A DNA stretch of 64,000 nucleotides from Xiphydria camelus (GCA_963678675.1 OY783196.1:22918827-22982826); one strand, 5' to 3'; positions 12,001-24,132 are shown, counted from the first letter of the stretch. Notes: generated by a model not told the origin, from the letters alone. Program-made: numbers and translations.

Positions 12001-12429
12001 AACATCTTCACAGCATAAATCTTCAATTATGTAAATATTTCAGCAATAAACAATCATATCTTAACACTACTTGTTGGGAGAAAAACGAATTTTCTCTGGA
12101 AACTCACTATTTTTTAAACTTTGCATTTCTTAGCTTAAAAGATGGTTCGGTTTAAGCGTATGCTTCTAAGCTAAAATTTCCACCTTGAATTTTTCATTTT
12201 AGATGAAAGCAGCAGAACCTAATTTCACGACGTGAGGCACGGCGTGACAGGATATAAGTCTTTATAACTCTAATGTAAGGTTCTGTATGATGGAACAAAT
12301 ATTTTTTAACTTTAAATATGCAATAAAGTATACTCGATGTATCCAAATGATTGATTTAACATATTCGTGAGGACAGACGTCCGAAAATTAATGAATTTAT
12401 AAGCCTTCCACGTGAGGTTCCCCCCTTAA

Positions 12430-14090
12430 GCGCCGCATGATGTAATAATTGCTTTTGCATGACGAATTGGGAAAAAAACTGTTGAATTTTTCGCCCAATT
12501 TCTCAATCAAAAAATGTAGAAGTTTTTAAAGAATGAAATATTAGAAACGGATATCGAAAATATCGGTACATATTTGTTACATGGTACATTATTCGACAAA
12601 AATTTTGAACCTTGATATTTTCCGGAACAAACTTCGCAGCGATACCGAATGCTTCAACCAGATTAGCGCGCGTCGCACTGGGGGTAGGGTGCGTGATTAC
12701 GCGATCGGAGTATATCTCATTCGCGCGCGGCAGTAGTTAGCGATAATTGGGAACATCCCTTGCGCATCGCATCGCATCGATTCAACCCCTTGATTGAGGA
12801 AATAGGCGTGGGGTGGAACGTTAAGGGGTTGAATTATCAGGGTCGAGATACTATTTTGCCCTCCTGTCATTTCCCCCGTTTATAACCTCGTTACTCATTC
12901 CGTATACCCGGCCACGAAATTCAGTCTCGCCTCACCTGCCCTTACACCCTACACCTAAACACGAGAGGCGACGCGGCGCGCGTCTGGGCTCCCAGCTACG
13001 GCGACGGCCGGACGGACGGTCAAATTGGTTCCCAAATCGACCGTCGGGTGGTGGTCGCCGAGAAGTTTGCCCGATTTACCTGCGATTGGAAGGAGGGTCG
13101 CGTGTAAGACTGGGGTTAACTCGAGACCCGCGAGCTATACGAGCAAGGTCCGATCTTAACTACTAATTTGCACTAATTTCGTCCGATTATTTGGAACGAA
13201 CTACCGTTTTGCCACGGGGCTTTAGCCTTTGGCTTTCCCTGAGCTCGTAACTCAACGAGTTGGCACCCGGGCGTTTGCGTGAAGGGCTGCCGCTTTAAAA
13301 AGCTCCCAAACGGAGTTGTACCGACGCGATCGGACGTTCTTATCGAAATTGCCGTGTCGGAGGGGCCGCGCGAGGTGGGAACGGGGAGGAAACGGGGCGC
13401 CAATCGATCTCCCTCGCTTTCCTCCCCCTCTCGATTCGACACCTCGGAAGCAATCGTTTCCTCGCGCGAATTTCGAATATGCCGAGCGAAGGGATTTACC
13501 GGACGAGGACGAGAAAGGCAGTCCGGGAGGAAATAGCCGGAATAGATTAAAGTTGCCCGATGGTACGACGCCTCTAGGAGTGGCGGGAGCTAAAACAGTT
13601 TTAATCTACGTCTAGCGCGTGCGCCCGCGCAGGGGGAAACAAATCGCGGCCTTATCACCACCTGTAAAACAGATAACAACTTTTCTCTCGCCCGTCCTCC
13701 CCCTCCACCATCCCGACTCGCCCGTTCTTCTCCTTTCCTCTCTGTCCTTCCCTTCGAGCGCGCACGAATGGTAAACCGAACCACAACCCGGCTAACGGAT
13801 GTAGCGATTAAACTTTCGAGAACTCTTTGCACGAATATAGCCCGAGCGTTTCGCACACGTATGTCCGAGCCGGGTGTTAACGATCGACACAGTGGGGAAG
13901 CGGAGAGCCACCGTTTCTCTTTTCATTCACTACGGAACGCCGCGCTCCAAATTCCGCACTCGAGAGTTACCCGCGATTAAGTATGTGTAGATTTATTGGC
14001 GTGGAACACCCATTGGCTCTGTTGTTTTTGCGGGATGGATTGTTTTATTTCACTGTGCCGCTCTACCCTCTGCTCTATTTACTTGTACAC
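12430..14090. other. GC-rich stretch with one small inverted repeat
   Basis: At 12780-12836 ATTCAACCCCTT and AAGGGGTTGAAT form a 12-base inverted repeat about 30 bases apart. The remainder is GC-rich. Open frames of 70-99 codons overlap on both strands and match nothing I recognise. Confidence 0.45.
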
Positions 14091-14147
14091 GGAATAGTAA
14101 TCATCATTATATCCTGCTACTATACCATTGGCTCTGTTTATTTTGTA
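14091..14147. repeat. Partial duplicate of the next element's left end
   Basis: GTACACGGAATAGTAATCAT near 14090-14110 resembles the left end of the element at 14148 (GTACGCGG ... AATAGTAAC), and CCATTGGCTCTGTT occurs both near 14008 and 14126. The left end and its flank therefore look partly duplicated in tandem. Confidence 0.5.
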
Positions 14148-14367
14148 CGCGGAGAAAATTGAATAGTAACTATATTACTGTACCGGAATAGTAAGTATAT
14201 AGGTGACAGCTCCGACAATATTGCATTGAATAATCTGCAGCATAGTAATTATCACTATTCGAATAGCAATCATTAACATTCTGCACATTATTCAATACGA
14301 TATTGTCGAAATTGTTACTTACTTACTATTCTTGCACAGCAATCGTTAGCATTCAATTTTTTCCGTG
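14148..14367. mobile_element. CGCGGAG foldback element, family E (220 bp)
   Basis: The ends CGCGGAGAAAATTGAATAG and CATTCAATTTTTTCCGTG are inverted, and TA lies on both sides (14146-14147, 14368-14369). An inner palindrome pairs CAATATTGCATTGAATAAT with its complement around a centre at about 14255. No coding capacity. It shares only its outermost bases with the other CAC-ended families. Confidence 0.75.
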
Positions 14368-14369
14368 TA

Positions 14370-15769
14370 AGTGTACGTACGTGAGGGAATGTTCATTACT
14401 TGTACATATGATTTTTCAAGGATCGACCCGTCACTCCTTTGCGCGGAAATGTGTAATTTTTTAATACCCACCTGCTCCTCTTTCTGATAAAAAATTCTTT
14501 TATAGAAAAAAGAAAACCATCTGGCTTTTATTCCGGTGACAGTTCCGAAGATGGATGGCAGGAGCGGTGTACTCGTAACAAAGCTGCGCGCATTAGTTAA
14601 TTACCCGCGAGCGCGTTTCTCCCACAATTTTCCATATAAAAGTGGAATACTGCGACGTTACGGATGCGAAAAACAAAATGTCCTTCCATTTACCTAATGC
14701 TGCTGCAGTTTTCGAACGTGTATCTTGTTGTGATTATAATACTCATAGCTGCAGTAAAAATTATCAGAATAGGTACCTAGTGAACATTTTGCAGAAACTG
14801 CTGCAGTTTTTATTAAAGTACCAGATTCGTCTTGAAAATTGCCATTACTATATTAGTTGCTTTTCTTGGTAATATTTGAGTGACTCCTCCACTTTTCTTT
14901 GTGAAATTTCATAGAAATTCTTACTCTCTCCTTCGTCTAGAACAATTTACAACATTGATGCACATTTTTTTAGTTACCGTAACAGATTATAGTTTTCTTA
15001 CGTTTATTCGTCGTACTTTCGATCCACCCTGTCTCGTTGTACCCATCAGTCGGCATTTCCTCTGTCATAAATTTTCTTGGCGCGAGACTTTACGAAGGAA
15101 AGAAGGCGCGGAAAAAAATCGTACGGCCTTCGCGTGCAACGTGAGAAATCCAAGCAAACCGGAGCGAGAAACCCGAGCGGCGCTTGATTGGGACAATAAT
15201 TTTCCAGCTTCGGACACGGCACAATCTCTGGCCGGAGGAGAGAGAACGAGCGAGGAAAATGAATTAATCGTTAGCTACAAATCACGGGACGGGAATTCAA
15301 CAAATTAAAACTGCCCAGTATTTTTGTTACGAAAAGCGCACGTAGCGGCAGGCGTGATACGGATTGCGCTCTCTGCGCGCTCGGGAGGAACCACGAGAGG
15401 CTCGACATGGAACAAGGTGAAAATAGACGAATGTGTCATATCCGAGGGTTGACGGGTATTCTTCCTGAACGCGTCAATCAACAATGCGATTGAGAGTCAG
15501 TTTTTATCTGGCGCGATAAATTGTTTGAATCAAGCATTTCGACACTTCCGCACTCCCGTTTCTATTTATGACGACTCGACGAGTGTTTGAAGGTTTAATG
15601 GTGCTATTTTGAGACTTAGGGAAACAGAAACGAAGCAGGATTTATCAGAAAATTGTTTGCTCAAAATCTAACTTCCCATCAGATCTGAAACTGCGCGTAC
15701 AATAATGCTCCCACCCAAAGAAGCCTCCTGTATATTCAAGTAACAACAGTAGATCTGTAGCACAATACT
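14370..15769. other. Mixed spacer, no supported gene
   Basis: A 142-codon frame (14880-15308, +) begins in pyrimidine-rich DNA and resembles no family I recognise. No element ends or RNA gene seen. Confidence 0.4.
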
Positions 15770-15774
15770 GAGAA

Positions 15775-15835
<61 letters not shown>

Positions 15836-15841
15836 GAGAGA
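15770..15841. repeat. Long (GA)n microsatellite
   Basis: About 70 bases of GA repeats with two small interruptions (AAAG, TGAT). It generates the Ser/Leu-repeat open frames on the minus strand. Confidence 0.95.
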
Positions 15842-16449
15842 TCCTCCCGTTTCCGCGCGACGCGACATCGCGTTCACGTATCGGCCCTGCGAGAGCAAAG
15901 TTGGCGCGAGCGAAACGGATTAGCCAATAAATCGACGTTGAAAGGGGAAATTCATTAACCCACAACGATAAATAGCCGGGCACGCTCCGCGAATAGCTCC
16001 TGAAACAATAGTTATAGTATATTTATGCAAAGTTTCCAAGTGCGGGGGCGACGGCGCGTGGGAGAGCCGTGTGGAGAGGACGGTCGGGAGAAAGGTACAG
16101 CAGTATGGGCGCCATTGTACTTCTACCGTGCCATTATAAAGCTCTGCCTCCGCGGGGAAGGTTGGCGTGCTTCGTTTCGCGGTGTTATTACAGGGTAAAC
16201 CGTCGGCCGAGTGAGGAAGTGCGCGGGGTGCGGGGGGAGGATGAAAGGGCAAGAAAGACGGGAAGGGTCGCAGCAAAGGATACGGCTGCAGGAATCGCGA
16301 TAGAGAGGCGAAGAGTAGGGAGCCGGCGAGCGAGCCGATTTCGGATGCGGGTAAAGTGTGGCGGGGACGACTAAACTCTCGCAAGTGTCCGCGCGCTGCT
16401 CTTCGCGCAAAGCGTCAAGTTTCCAAATTTCCGGACGTTCGAGACTCCT

Positions 16450-16467
16450 CCCCCCCCCCCCCCCCCC
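16450..16467. repeat. C18 homopolymer
   Basis: Eighteen consecutive C, followed by A and a further C-rich stretch; the complementary strand is G-rich. Confidence 0.95.
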
Positions 16468-16733
16468 ACCCCCCGCCCGTGTGCGAGTTCTGTTTGACTC
16501 AACAACCCCGCGCGTTCTGCTCGCTCGCGCTCTACACCCGTGGACGGTGTTCAATTCTCCGGTCGTGTTCGCGTTCCACCTCCCGCACTTTCCAAGCGTT
16601 AACGCTCTATTTCGGGCTGGCGAATTACGGTAAATTAGTGGAAACTCCGGCCGCGGCGCGCGGGTGCCTCGCAAAGATTTCTCTTTGTTCCCGCGGTTGC
16701 GCTCTCTCGTGCCAAATTCAAAGACGCGTTCAT

Positions 16734-16734
<1 letters not shown>

Positions 16735-16779
<45 letters not shown>
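16735..16779. repeat. (CT)n followed by (CG)n
   Basis: About 34 bases of CT repeat run directly into CGCGCGCGCG. Both tracts are prone to non-B DNA. Confidence 0.95.
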
Positions 16780-16953
16780 TCGGAACGGGAAAGTACCGGT
16801 TTCGAGAGACAAAGGGGTGAGCGAGGGAGTGACGCGTTAGGAGGAGGCGGGACGGAAGAGATGTAGCTATACACACGGAAGTACCCGCGCCTCGGAGCGA
16901 CGGGTTCTCGAGAGCGGACGCACTTATTTGCGCCGGATATTGAGATATCGATG

Positions 16954-16965
16954 CCCCCCCCCCCC
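16954..16965. repeat. C12 homopolymer
   Basis: Twelve consecutive C in CpG-rich DNA. Confidence 0.9.
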
Positions 16966-17616
16966 GTGCCGCGCGAGTTTAAGTGGTCTCGCGTAAAGTC
17001 GTCGGTGTGCAGAGCGACGTGTATACGCGTATCGCGCGCGCGCGGTAGTGTGCGTATACCTGCCTCGGCGAAACGAATTGCGCGGAACCGCGCGCTCGTG
17101 GGCGATTCTATCTAAATCGGAATCTCAAAATCAATGTCGCGTCTCTCGCGCGCGGCTGTAAAGTCGACTCGAGTGGCGTCGAATCGAATCGAACGCGCGT
17201 CTCGCGTTTGCGAGTGCGTGCTCACCGGGGATGAAAATCGGGATAGGTATCGGTCGTACCGCCGCGAGAGCGCCTGCTTTACGTCATCGAGACGCGGTGT
17301 CGCGCTCGTTTCGTGCCGTCAAATCGCTCGCGCTGCACTTATTCGCTAATTAATGTCGCTCCAATGGAGACGCCGCGCTAGGTAGACGAGAGAATTGGGA
17401 CGGGGATGTAAATCGGAATTCTCTCGAGGCTGTGTAAGTATAGTCTAGTGGTGGCCACTTGATAAATCCATCCGGATAATAAAATAAATCCTATAAATTT
17501 GCAGTTGAACCTCGTTTTACCCTTAATTGGGGAGCTCATCACAACGTACTATAAAGTTGTACGGTGTAGTAGAAATTAGTTCTGCAATATATGGACATGG
17601 ACTTTATTATTAGACA

Positions 17617-18037
17617 CACTGAGAGAAAAGTCGGTAGTACGATCAATCATAATCGTAAGATTGAATTTTCCTTGTTGTTTACCATTATTTATGATTAAAC
17701 GGACCATGAATCTATTTGAAATAACTTTTGTTACACGGTTTTAATAACAATAAGGTCGCAATTTGTGATAGCTACTTTTACACCAGAACTAAATTAACCG
17801 CAAAAGTAGATCAATAATATTACATTATGATAGTGTTCAACTATATAAAAAAGTTTGGGGATATTATTCTACTATGCTGTAGGTTGACTTGAGCTTGGTT
17901 GCAGCAATCTTAACCTCTCGTTATTATCAGTAGACTCTCACTGCTTAAAACAACTATGAAATCGTGATTGGCGCAAAAGTCAACTACGATTTTTAGTTAA
18001 ATTATGGTTCTCTTTCAACCAGATTTTTCTCTGAGTA
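17617..18037. mobile_element. Probable CACTGAG-ended element (about 420 bp)
   Basis: The left end is CACTGAGAGAAAAG and the right end TTTTTCTCTGAGTA, imperfectly inverted. The interior is AT-rich and non-coding, with a weak inverted GTCAACTACGA/ATAATCG pattern. No second copy of the interior was found in the window, and the flanking TA is not clear. Called mainly on the shared terminus. Confidence 0.55.
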
Positions 18038-18496
18038 CAGATTTCTTATGTAACGGTCTACAGGATTTCTATCCAGTTGAAAATTTTACGTTTGAATCGT
18101 TCCACATATTTTTGTATGTTAAAATCAACCGAGTTTTCTTGTAAATCCAGCATTTTTTCTTGAAATTCAAACAATAAAAGTTAAAATAGTTGCAAAGAGA
18201 ATGTTAAATTAATACAAAGAATCAATTAATTTTAACATATAAAAATGGATGGACCGACTCCCAAACAAAATTTCCAACTGTATACTAAGGTAACTCATAT
18301 TTTATGAAGTCAAGTACCAACACATTCACCCTCCTCTTCTTCCAAATGTAAACCTCGCTCGATCGAGAAACCGCGATTAAAATTCAAAAGCATCATCAAC
18401 AGAAGCATAGCACAACTCTTATACTCGTGTTTGTTTTTATCGACGAGCGATACGTTTGGCTCCATGCGACGAGAAATTGATCTCGCTGGGTGTACC

Positions 18497-18553
<57 letters not shown>

Positions 18554-20231
18554 CGAATATCTATGGGGCGCAGGGGCACGGTTGAGTGGTTTTTGCCGGG
18601 GATAGGGCAGCTTCGTAATGAATATATTTGCATATCGAAGCTGTTACCGAGCCGTTACCGGTACAAGGTACAAGGCACAAGGTACAAGGCCGTTCGCCCG
18701 CCAAATATGCATGCAACTCGCCCGTGGGGCAACCCCGAGCGCCTTATCCCCTCCTACCCCTCGTCATCATCGTATACTCGCGTATACATAACGCTCGAAA
18801 GAGAATTGCCGATTAGTTACCGATGTACGATCGCGTTGCGGTGGTTACTCGAAATTCGATGCTTTTTCCTCACCGCCGCTCGCGGAAATCGACGGCGGAG
18901 GCGAGCGGAAGTCGTTGTTGCCGGAGGGTCGCCGACGTTTCATCCGCGGTGCATCATCGAACGAGAAAGAAACTCTTTGTACTTTGGAACTTGGGTAATT
19001 GTCCGGGGGGACACGTCTGGCGTAAAATTGAACCAACCGCAGCCTTTGTGGTCGGGTCCTCGCTGTGTCGCCCTCGCTCACGCCGATCATACGCGCAGCG
19101 GGGCGCGAGACGCGCGTGTAAAAGTCAGCATATATCAGTCCGGTCTCCGATGCTGCGGGAGGCCTTTTCGGTCGCTCGTATTTTCCAGGAATTTCGCGCT
19201 CGTGAATTCGATTGCGGGTCCGAGGATCGGCGGGGGGGCTGGATCGACAGTCGCGACGGTGGACCGGGTGGCGGAGGAGTAGGAGGAGGCGGAAACAGGC
19301 GGCGGGAGTTTGGACACCCCGCAATCTAGCGAAATTAAAGCTCTAATTCGACCGGACAATATCCAATTACGCCGCGCGCTCGAATATTAATTCCTAGCTT
19401 TTATTTTCCCTCGTCCTCTTTTTGCCTTCGCTTGCACCTCTCAGCGTTTACACCCACGCCCTCCTCTCCCCTCTTCCGCCCCCTGTGCCGTGCCGCGCGC
19501 TTTACTGGTTTTCCCTCGTTGCACGCGTTTAACGCGCGAACTCTGACGTTGGTACACCTGGAATCGCACAGAGAACGGCCGAAAATACCGTGAAATCATT
19601 CATTACAGACGAGAAGACACAGTTTAGCGTTAGCGTCAACGACGAGACGATGTACATACGTATCGCGCGCGAGAGAAGGTCGTTCCTTTACCGTCGACCT
19701 TTTTCACGAAAGCATTGAATTATTCAATCGGTTCTGCCGGCTGGTGGATAGTAACGGGTGGGTAGGTACGTATATATTTGGGTCAGCTCCGCTTTAATTG
19801 GTAACAGGGAGTGGAGGCGAGTGTTTCTGCCCCAATGTTCGCCGTCAAACGCGATGATTTTATTTTATGGCTTCGAATCACGGCATCGCGCGCTATTTAT
19901 ATCCTCGTATGAAACGTCAGCGCTCGTTCTTTTTAGCGACCATGCCGTCACGGTCTTCGTCGTCGTTGGGATCGACGAGGGGATGAGAAGGAGACTTACA
20001 TTTCGTGATTTTTAATAGAGGGATAATTAAATATTGCTGTAAGTATCGAATGGGTATAATGAGCGTTTTTTTCTTTTACGTAAATCCAATCATTTTCGAA
20101 TAAAGATATAAATACCACGTTTTTTTGTGAGCGAAACAAACACGAGAAACTTATTTCATTATAAGAGAAGCCTCGCTCGGTACCTTTTGCCTCGACTGAT
20201 TCAGAATTTTGAACGTTTTTTAATATGTATT
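18038..20231. other. Mixed then GC-rich spacer, no supported gene
   Basis: The longest open frame of the window (283 codons, 18431-19282, +) begins in the CT microsatellite and runs through GC-rich DNA. A 159-codon frame is open opposite it. The peptide has no recognisable domain. A short tandem of TACAAGG units lies at 18661-18690. Confidence 0.45.
18500..18549. repeat. (CT)n microsatellite
   Basis: Uninterrupted CT run of about 50 bases. Confidence 0.95.
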
Positions 20232-20381
20232 CATATATGCCTGCTTTAATTACCGAGTAGCATGTTATGAAACGCATTAGTTTCGGCGCAATTGTCGCAC
20301 GGGTCCATACTATATTCAGTATCGCGCCGAAACCAATGGGTGTCCCATAACATGCCAACCGGTAATTAAAGTAGACACATG
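20232..20381. repeat. 150-bp hairpin-forming inverted repeat
   Basis: The left arm carries CTTTAATTACCG, GCATGTTATG and TTTCGGCGC; the right arm carries the complements GCGCCGAAA, CATAACATGC and CGGTAATTAAAG in mirror order. Pairing covers about 55-60 bases per arm with small bulges, around a loop of about 25 bases. It may be a small MITE, but no second copy occurs in the window. Its size would also fit a hairpin RNA precursor, for which there is no expression evidence. Confidence 0.7.
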
Positions 20382-22206
20382 GTGGTACGTGGGAGAATCT
20401 GCTACGGCCTGGCGGGGAAATAGAGCGTTAACGCGTTCGCAACTTCGGCCACTGGAAAATTTTCCGGCGCAACGGACTAACCAAGCTTCGAATCCCGTCC
20501 AGGAATTTTCATTTGACCCGCAAACCCGACTCTTTATTGGCCCTTATTCGCGGGTATTCGACTACGAAACGCTTCTGTCGAATCAACGTGGAATCACCTG
20601 AATTCCCGGAGAATTTAATCGGAGCGTGAGTGCGCTCGACGGCTCTATAGCGGAAGGGACGATAGTTTTGCCGCTCGTGATTGATTTGCCAGTCACGTGC
20701 GGTACTGCCTGCCTGCCTGCAGCTTCAGCTTCTCCCGTCTCTCGACAGCTAGTTTTCGGTTCTAAGGTCGCACGTCCGGCGTTCACCATTGCTGGCGTCC
20801 AACGTGGACCACCGTGCTCTCTGTTCCGCCATGCGGAGTCGCGACGGATGATTCTCGAGGACGTCGTTTTTCCTTTGAGGCATTGCGGAGAAACTATCGT
20901 CTCTAAACGGTGATTCTCTCTCTCTCTCCCGTTTCCGAAGGATCCGCCCAGAATATGATCGTTCACTTTTGTCCGAACTTCAATAAATCGAGTGATGCTG
21001 TAATCGCTAACCTAGATACACAGTAATAATATTAATGATGAAGATAACTGTTTCTTTTCTAATTCCAGAAAGAGATGAGCCTCTCGAGCGAAGTTTAAAA
21101 GTTATACAATGAAAACCACGTGTAGCCTTCACGTAAAATAATTCTCATATTTTAATACATTCAAAATAGACAGTATGAGATTTATACATTATTAGTCTTG
21201 CACGCTGGCAGAATCGATATTATGTATTTGTTATTTCAAATATTAATCACACGACGACCATAGAAATTAATGGAATTATTGGGGCGTCCGATACTAGTAT
21301 GACGTATCGTATGGTATCCGATTATGCCACGCAGCCCCTTCCGGCCTTACCCTCTATTCAAGCGATCAAAGTAGAATCGAAACGCACAGGGAATACATGA
21401 TCAAAATCCCCCCGAAATAATTTAACGGGAGAAACATTTTAAAATTTCCGGTGTGACATAATCCGGGCCATTAATTATTTCCAACATCGAGTTCAATATT
21501 CTGCGTGCTGTTGTTAATCAATTGCAATAATATGAAGCTCCCCTGCGTGATAATGTCGTAGTGGGATTAATTTTTAATTCGTTAATTGCTTGCTCATATT
21601 TCCGTGTACTTCGTATCGATTATTAAGTGCATTATGAAACAATGATATTATGAAATAAATGCTTTAGATTTAACGAAACTCTTCAATTTGTTAATAAAAT
21701 CATATCAATCGGTCCATCATCGCGTTGTTATCCTTCTCTAAAGTATATTAGTTGATCAAAATTAGCACTGGAAAAAAGTATGACTCGTACAGCGATAAAA
21801 TAGAAAACTAGAAGTAGAGAATTCGATATATAAAACCGCATACTCTCTTAAATTAGCAGTCTCAATTCTATTACTCGTACTAATTTCGACTAATACAGCA
21901 ACATTATATTCCAAATATTCCCTTATATTCCAATTATTTATTCCCTTCTCATAGCAATAGAATTGATGGTCTCACAAACAGTTTGGTTATACAGCTGTTC
22001 CCGTTAAAGCGTTCTTATGGCTATCATAGTTGTACAGTTGTGGCAATTGCACGCTAAATAACGCCATTTTCTTATTGGAATACTTCGAGAGGGTGATTCG
22101 TAGATAAATCTTGCAGCTCTCTGTATACCTGATATACATATCTCATCCAATAATTGTTATGGTATTGCTATAACAGCAATATCTCGTAGCAAACAGTAGC
22201 TAAATA
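20382..22206. other. Spacer; AT-rich, ATTA-rich block from 21.0 kb
   Basis: The first 600 bases are GC-rich with small chance frames. From about 21000 the DNA is AT-rich and contains many TAAT/ATTA motifs (for example 21460-21600). That could suit homeodomain binding but is also expected from composition. No gene or element ends recognised. Confidence 0.35.
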
Positions 22207-22208
22207 TA

Positions 22209-22872
22209 TGAAGGGCTTATTGGAAAAACGTGACAAGCCACAGTCTGTTCAAAAATAAATAGTTTACTTTGTAGTAGTCCTCTGCATTTTCTTTTAATAC
22301 TTTAAGATTGTAGACGTTAATATATGAACTAGAATACATCTATTAAGAACACTGAGGGGTTATATTAATCAAATATGCATTTTGCAGATTTTTTTGGAAC
22401 TTCAAAGCTCGTCTTCTCAATAAAATGATTTTCCCCACTCATGCCCATTTCGAGACCTTTTCCAGCCTATTTTTAGACGGTAAGATGGCGTTTTTTCCGC
22501 GTGACACCAAGCGGATAGTTAAAAGTAGTCCGCAGGTAGTTAAAGTACTTTACTCAGACTGGCGCGATTGCTTAGTCCGAAGTGGGTCCTTTTTTCAAAC
22601 TGATGAACGCAACGTGAAATGAGTCGTGTATGTTTTGTTTTGAGAAATGGGCATTCGTGAGAAAAAATAGTATATGTCATTCGGCTGAAATCCTCGGATT
22701 TTTAAGACTGTGTTTAGATCGTAGCACGAGGCATGGTGGAGAGACGAGGCTCGCCCCCTTACCATGCCTCGTGCTACGACCTAATTAAACACAGTCTGAA
22801 AAAACCTCGGATATCCGCCTAATGACATAAGATACTATTCTGGCTTTTCACGTTTTTCCAATAAGCCCTTCA
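22209..22872. mobile_element. 664-bp TIR element containing a second palindrome
   Basis: The terminal repeats TGAAGGGCTTATTGGAAAAA and its complement at the right end are about 25 bases and nearly perfect. TA on both sides (22207-22208, 22873-22874) suggests a TA target. The right part (about 22667-22833) is itself a palindrome with 70-80-base arms carrying GCACGAGGCATGGT and ACCATGCCTCGTGC. A 65-codon frame (22425-22622) has no recognisable domain. Non-autonomous. Confidence 0.82.
22667..22833. repeat. Internal palindrome of the 664-bp element
   Basis: The arms read TAGTATATGTCATTCGGC ... GACTGTGTTTAGATCGTAGC on the left, with the complementary order on the right, around a loop near 22740-22760. 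It may be a separate foldback that inserted into the larger element, or part of its original structure. Confidence 0.7.
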
Positions 22873-22892
22873 TATGTGAGATAGAAAGTATA

Positions 22893-23145
22893 CTACCCTC
22901 CTAAGAAAGAAGGTCCTATCAGCAAATTTTTGGATTTTTAGGTATTATCATGTGAGCATTCTGTAGTTCATATTACACCTACATATTATTGTTCCGATAC
23001 AAAGTTAGTCTATACATAAAAGTAGCTTCTGCAGAATTTGAATTCAATTAAATAAAAAACTACAATGGCACACATTAAAACCTTAGAACGTCATTATCTC
23101 AAAACAAGAATTTTGCAGATAGGACCTTCTTTTTTAGGAGGGCAG
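22893..23145. mobile_element. 253-bp TA-flanked MITE
   Basis: The ends CTACCCTCCTAAGAAAGAAG and CTTCTTTTTTAGGAGGGCAG are inverted over about 28 bases with few mismatches, and the left repeat continues to GGTCCTATC. TA occurs at 22891-22892 and 23146-23147. The interior is AT-rich and non-coding. Consistent with a Tc1/mariner-type non-autonomous element. Confidence 0.85.
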
Positions 23146-23147
23146 TA

Positions 23148-24132
23148 TAGCTGTCACAGCTGAACAATCCGTTTGTACGTTTTCTACTTCTCTTTTTTTT
23201 TCCAGTGTAGTGCCATTGTACGGTCGACAAACCCTTACGATTCTCAGATACGGCACGATTCTTTCGGGGGTGGCCGCACATGCTCCGTACCTTCTCTACT
23301 TAACGATACAGAGCGTGTCAGACAGTCCGCCGCACGCCCCGACTTCGTTGGTCGCCAATCGAAAGGAAAGAGGAGCGCCGGTGGACGGCGGTGCGATCAA
23401 TTTTGTAAAAGAGAGACGTAGGAAGGCAGGCAGGCAGACAGGCGGGCAGGGAACGGCTCGAGATGCGCTCGTTGCGGAATAAACAGATAGCACCGATCGC
23501 GGCTTGAATAACAAACAGTCTTTGGCTCACCGGCCCCGCGGGCACAAAAATGTTATCCCCGCCGCGTTTCAACCCCCTACCCGCAGCCGGCTGGGCTATT
23601 ACCCACTCTAAGAGCGGAATATCCATCCTCGACTTTCTCGTATCGCCGTAGAGACAAGGGGCGCACCGAAAGTTAACTCCATCGGTTCGTCGGCCGACCG
23701 TCCGACGGATAGCCGCCGGGAACGGCATAAGTTACTCGCACGGCGAAAACTGCATTCCAAGTTTCAGAGAATTCCCGCGGATCCCTTCCTCTGGTCGCTT
23801 CCTCCTCCGCTACTCTCGTCGACATCGATAGTGTACTACTCGGCTGGTTCGCTCTTCGTTCCTCGGGGGACTCCGTACTCCGGGGAGCATCGCGTAACCG
23901 AATACAACGATAACTTCTCGTCTAATCGTTACCGAATCAACCGACGTGGAGGTGATGTGTATTATCGTAGTTTAATGTGGGCGTTCGTGCGTGAGGTAGT
24001 GGTATGCATGACAAACGAAGGACCTTAACTTTATGATCACAATTTACTGATCCGAGCTTTACAAGCGCTTAATCAACATGCAATAGGATGAATAGGTATC
24101 AAAATTCCTGCAATATATGCATGACTCGGGGG
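23148..24132. other. GC-rich spacer without supported gene
   Basis: Overlapping frames of 65-136 codons lie on both strands, with CAGG-like short repeats at 23428-23450. No recognisable domain. Confidence 0.4.

Larger units (their letters stand above)
11523..12425. mobile_element. 903-bp TTAA-flanked (piggyBac-type) element
   Basis: The element lies exactly between two TTAA sites (11519-11522 and 12426-12429). Its ends are inverted: GGGGGGAACCTCATGTGGAA on the left against the complement of the right end, GGGGGGAACCTCACGTGGAA. Similarity continues for about 55 bases through TATAAATTCATT and TTCGGA. TTAA duplication is the hallmark of the piggyBac superfamily. There is no transposase frame, the interior is AT-rich, and it holds a second TTAA element plus a TA microsatellite. 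Non-autonomous. Confidence 0.88.
15842..17610. other. CpG-rich block with homopolymers and microsatellites
   Basis: Very CpG-dense DNA with a C18 run, a C12 run and a TC repeat. Several frames up to 229 codons are open on both strands and contain long homopolymer-encoded tracts, the usual signature of chance. A promoter or 5' untranslated region of a host gene could be here, but I cannot support a transcription start. Confidence 0.4.

Noticed and set aside
16123..16812. 229-codon minus-strand frame with Arg/Glu repeats
   Set aside because: Its repeats come from the CT microsatellite and the C18 run; not a real protein.
15842..17450. CpG-island promoter of a host gene
   Set aside because: Insect GC-rich blocks of this kind occur throughout the window, and no initiator, TATA box or downstream exon could be identified.
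18431..19282. 283-codon open frame, the longest in the window
   Set aside because: It starts in a CT microsatellite, lies in GC-rich DNA with the opposite strand also open, is low-complexity, and shows no domain I recognise.
20460..20520. tRNA-like TTCGAATCCCG word near 20487
   Set aside because: No acceptor stem, D-arm or anticodon arm could be placed around it.
21261..21610. Possible conserved non-coding enhancer with many ATTA motifs
   Set aside because: ATTA is frequent in AT-rich DNA by chance; without cross-species alignment there is no support.
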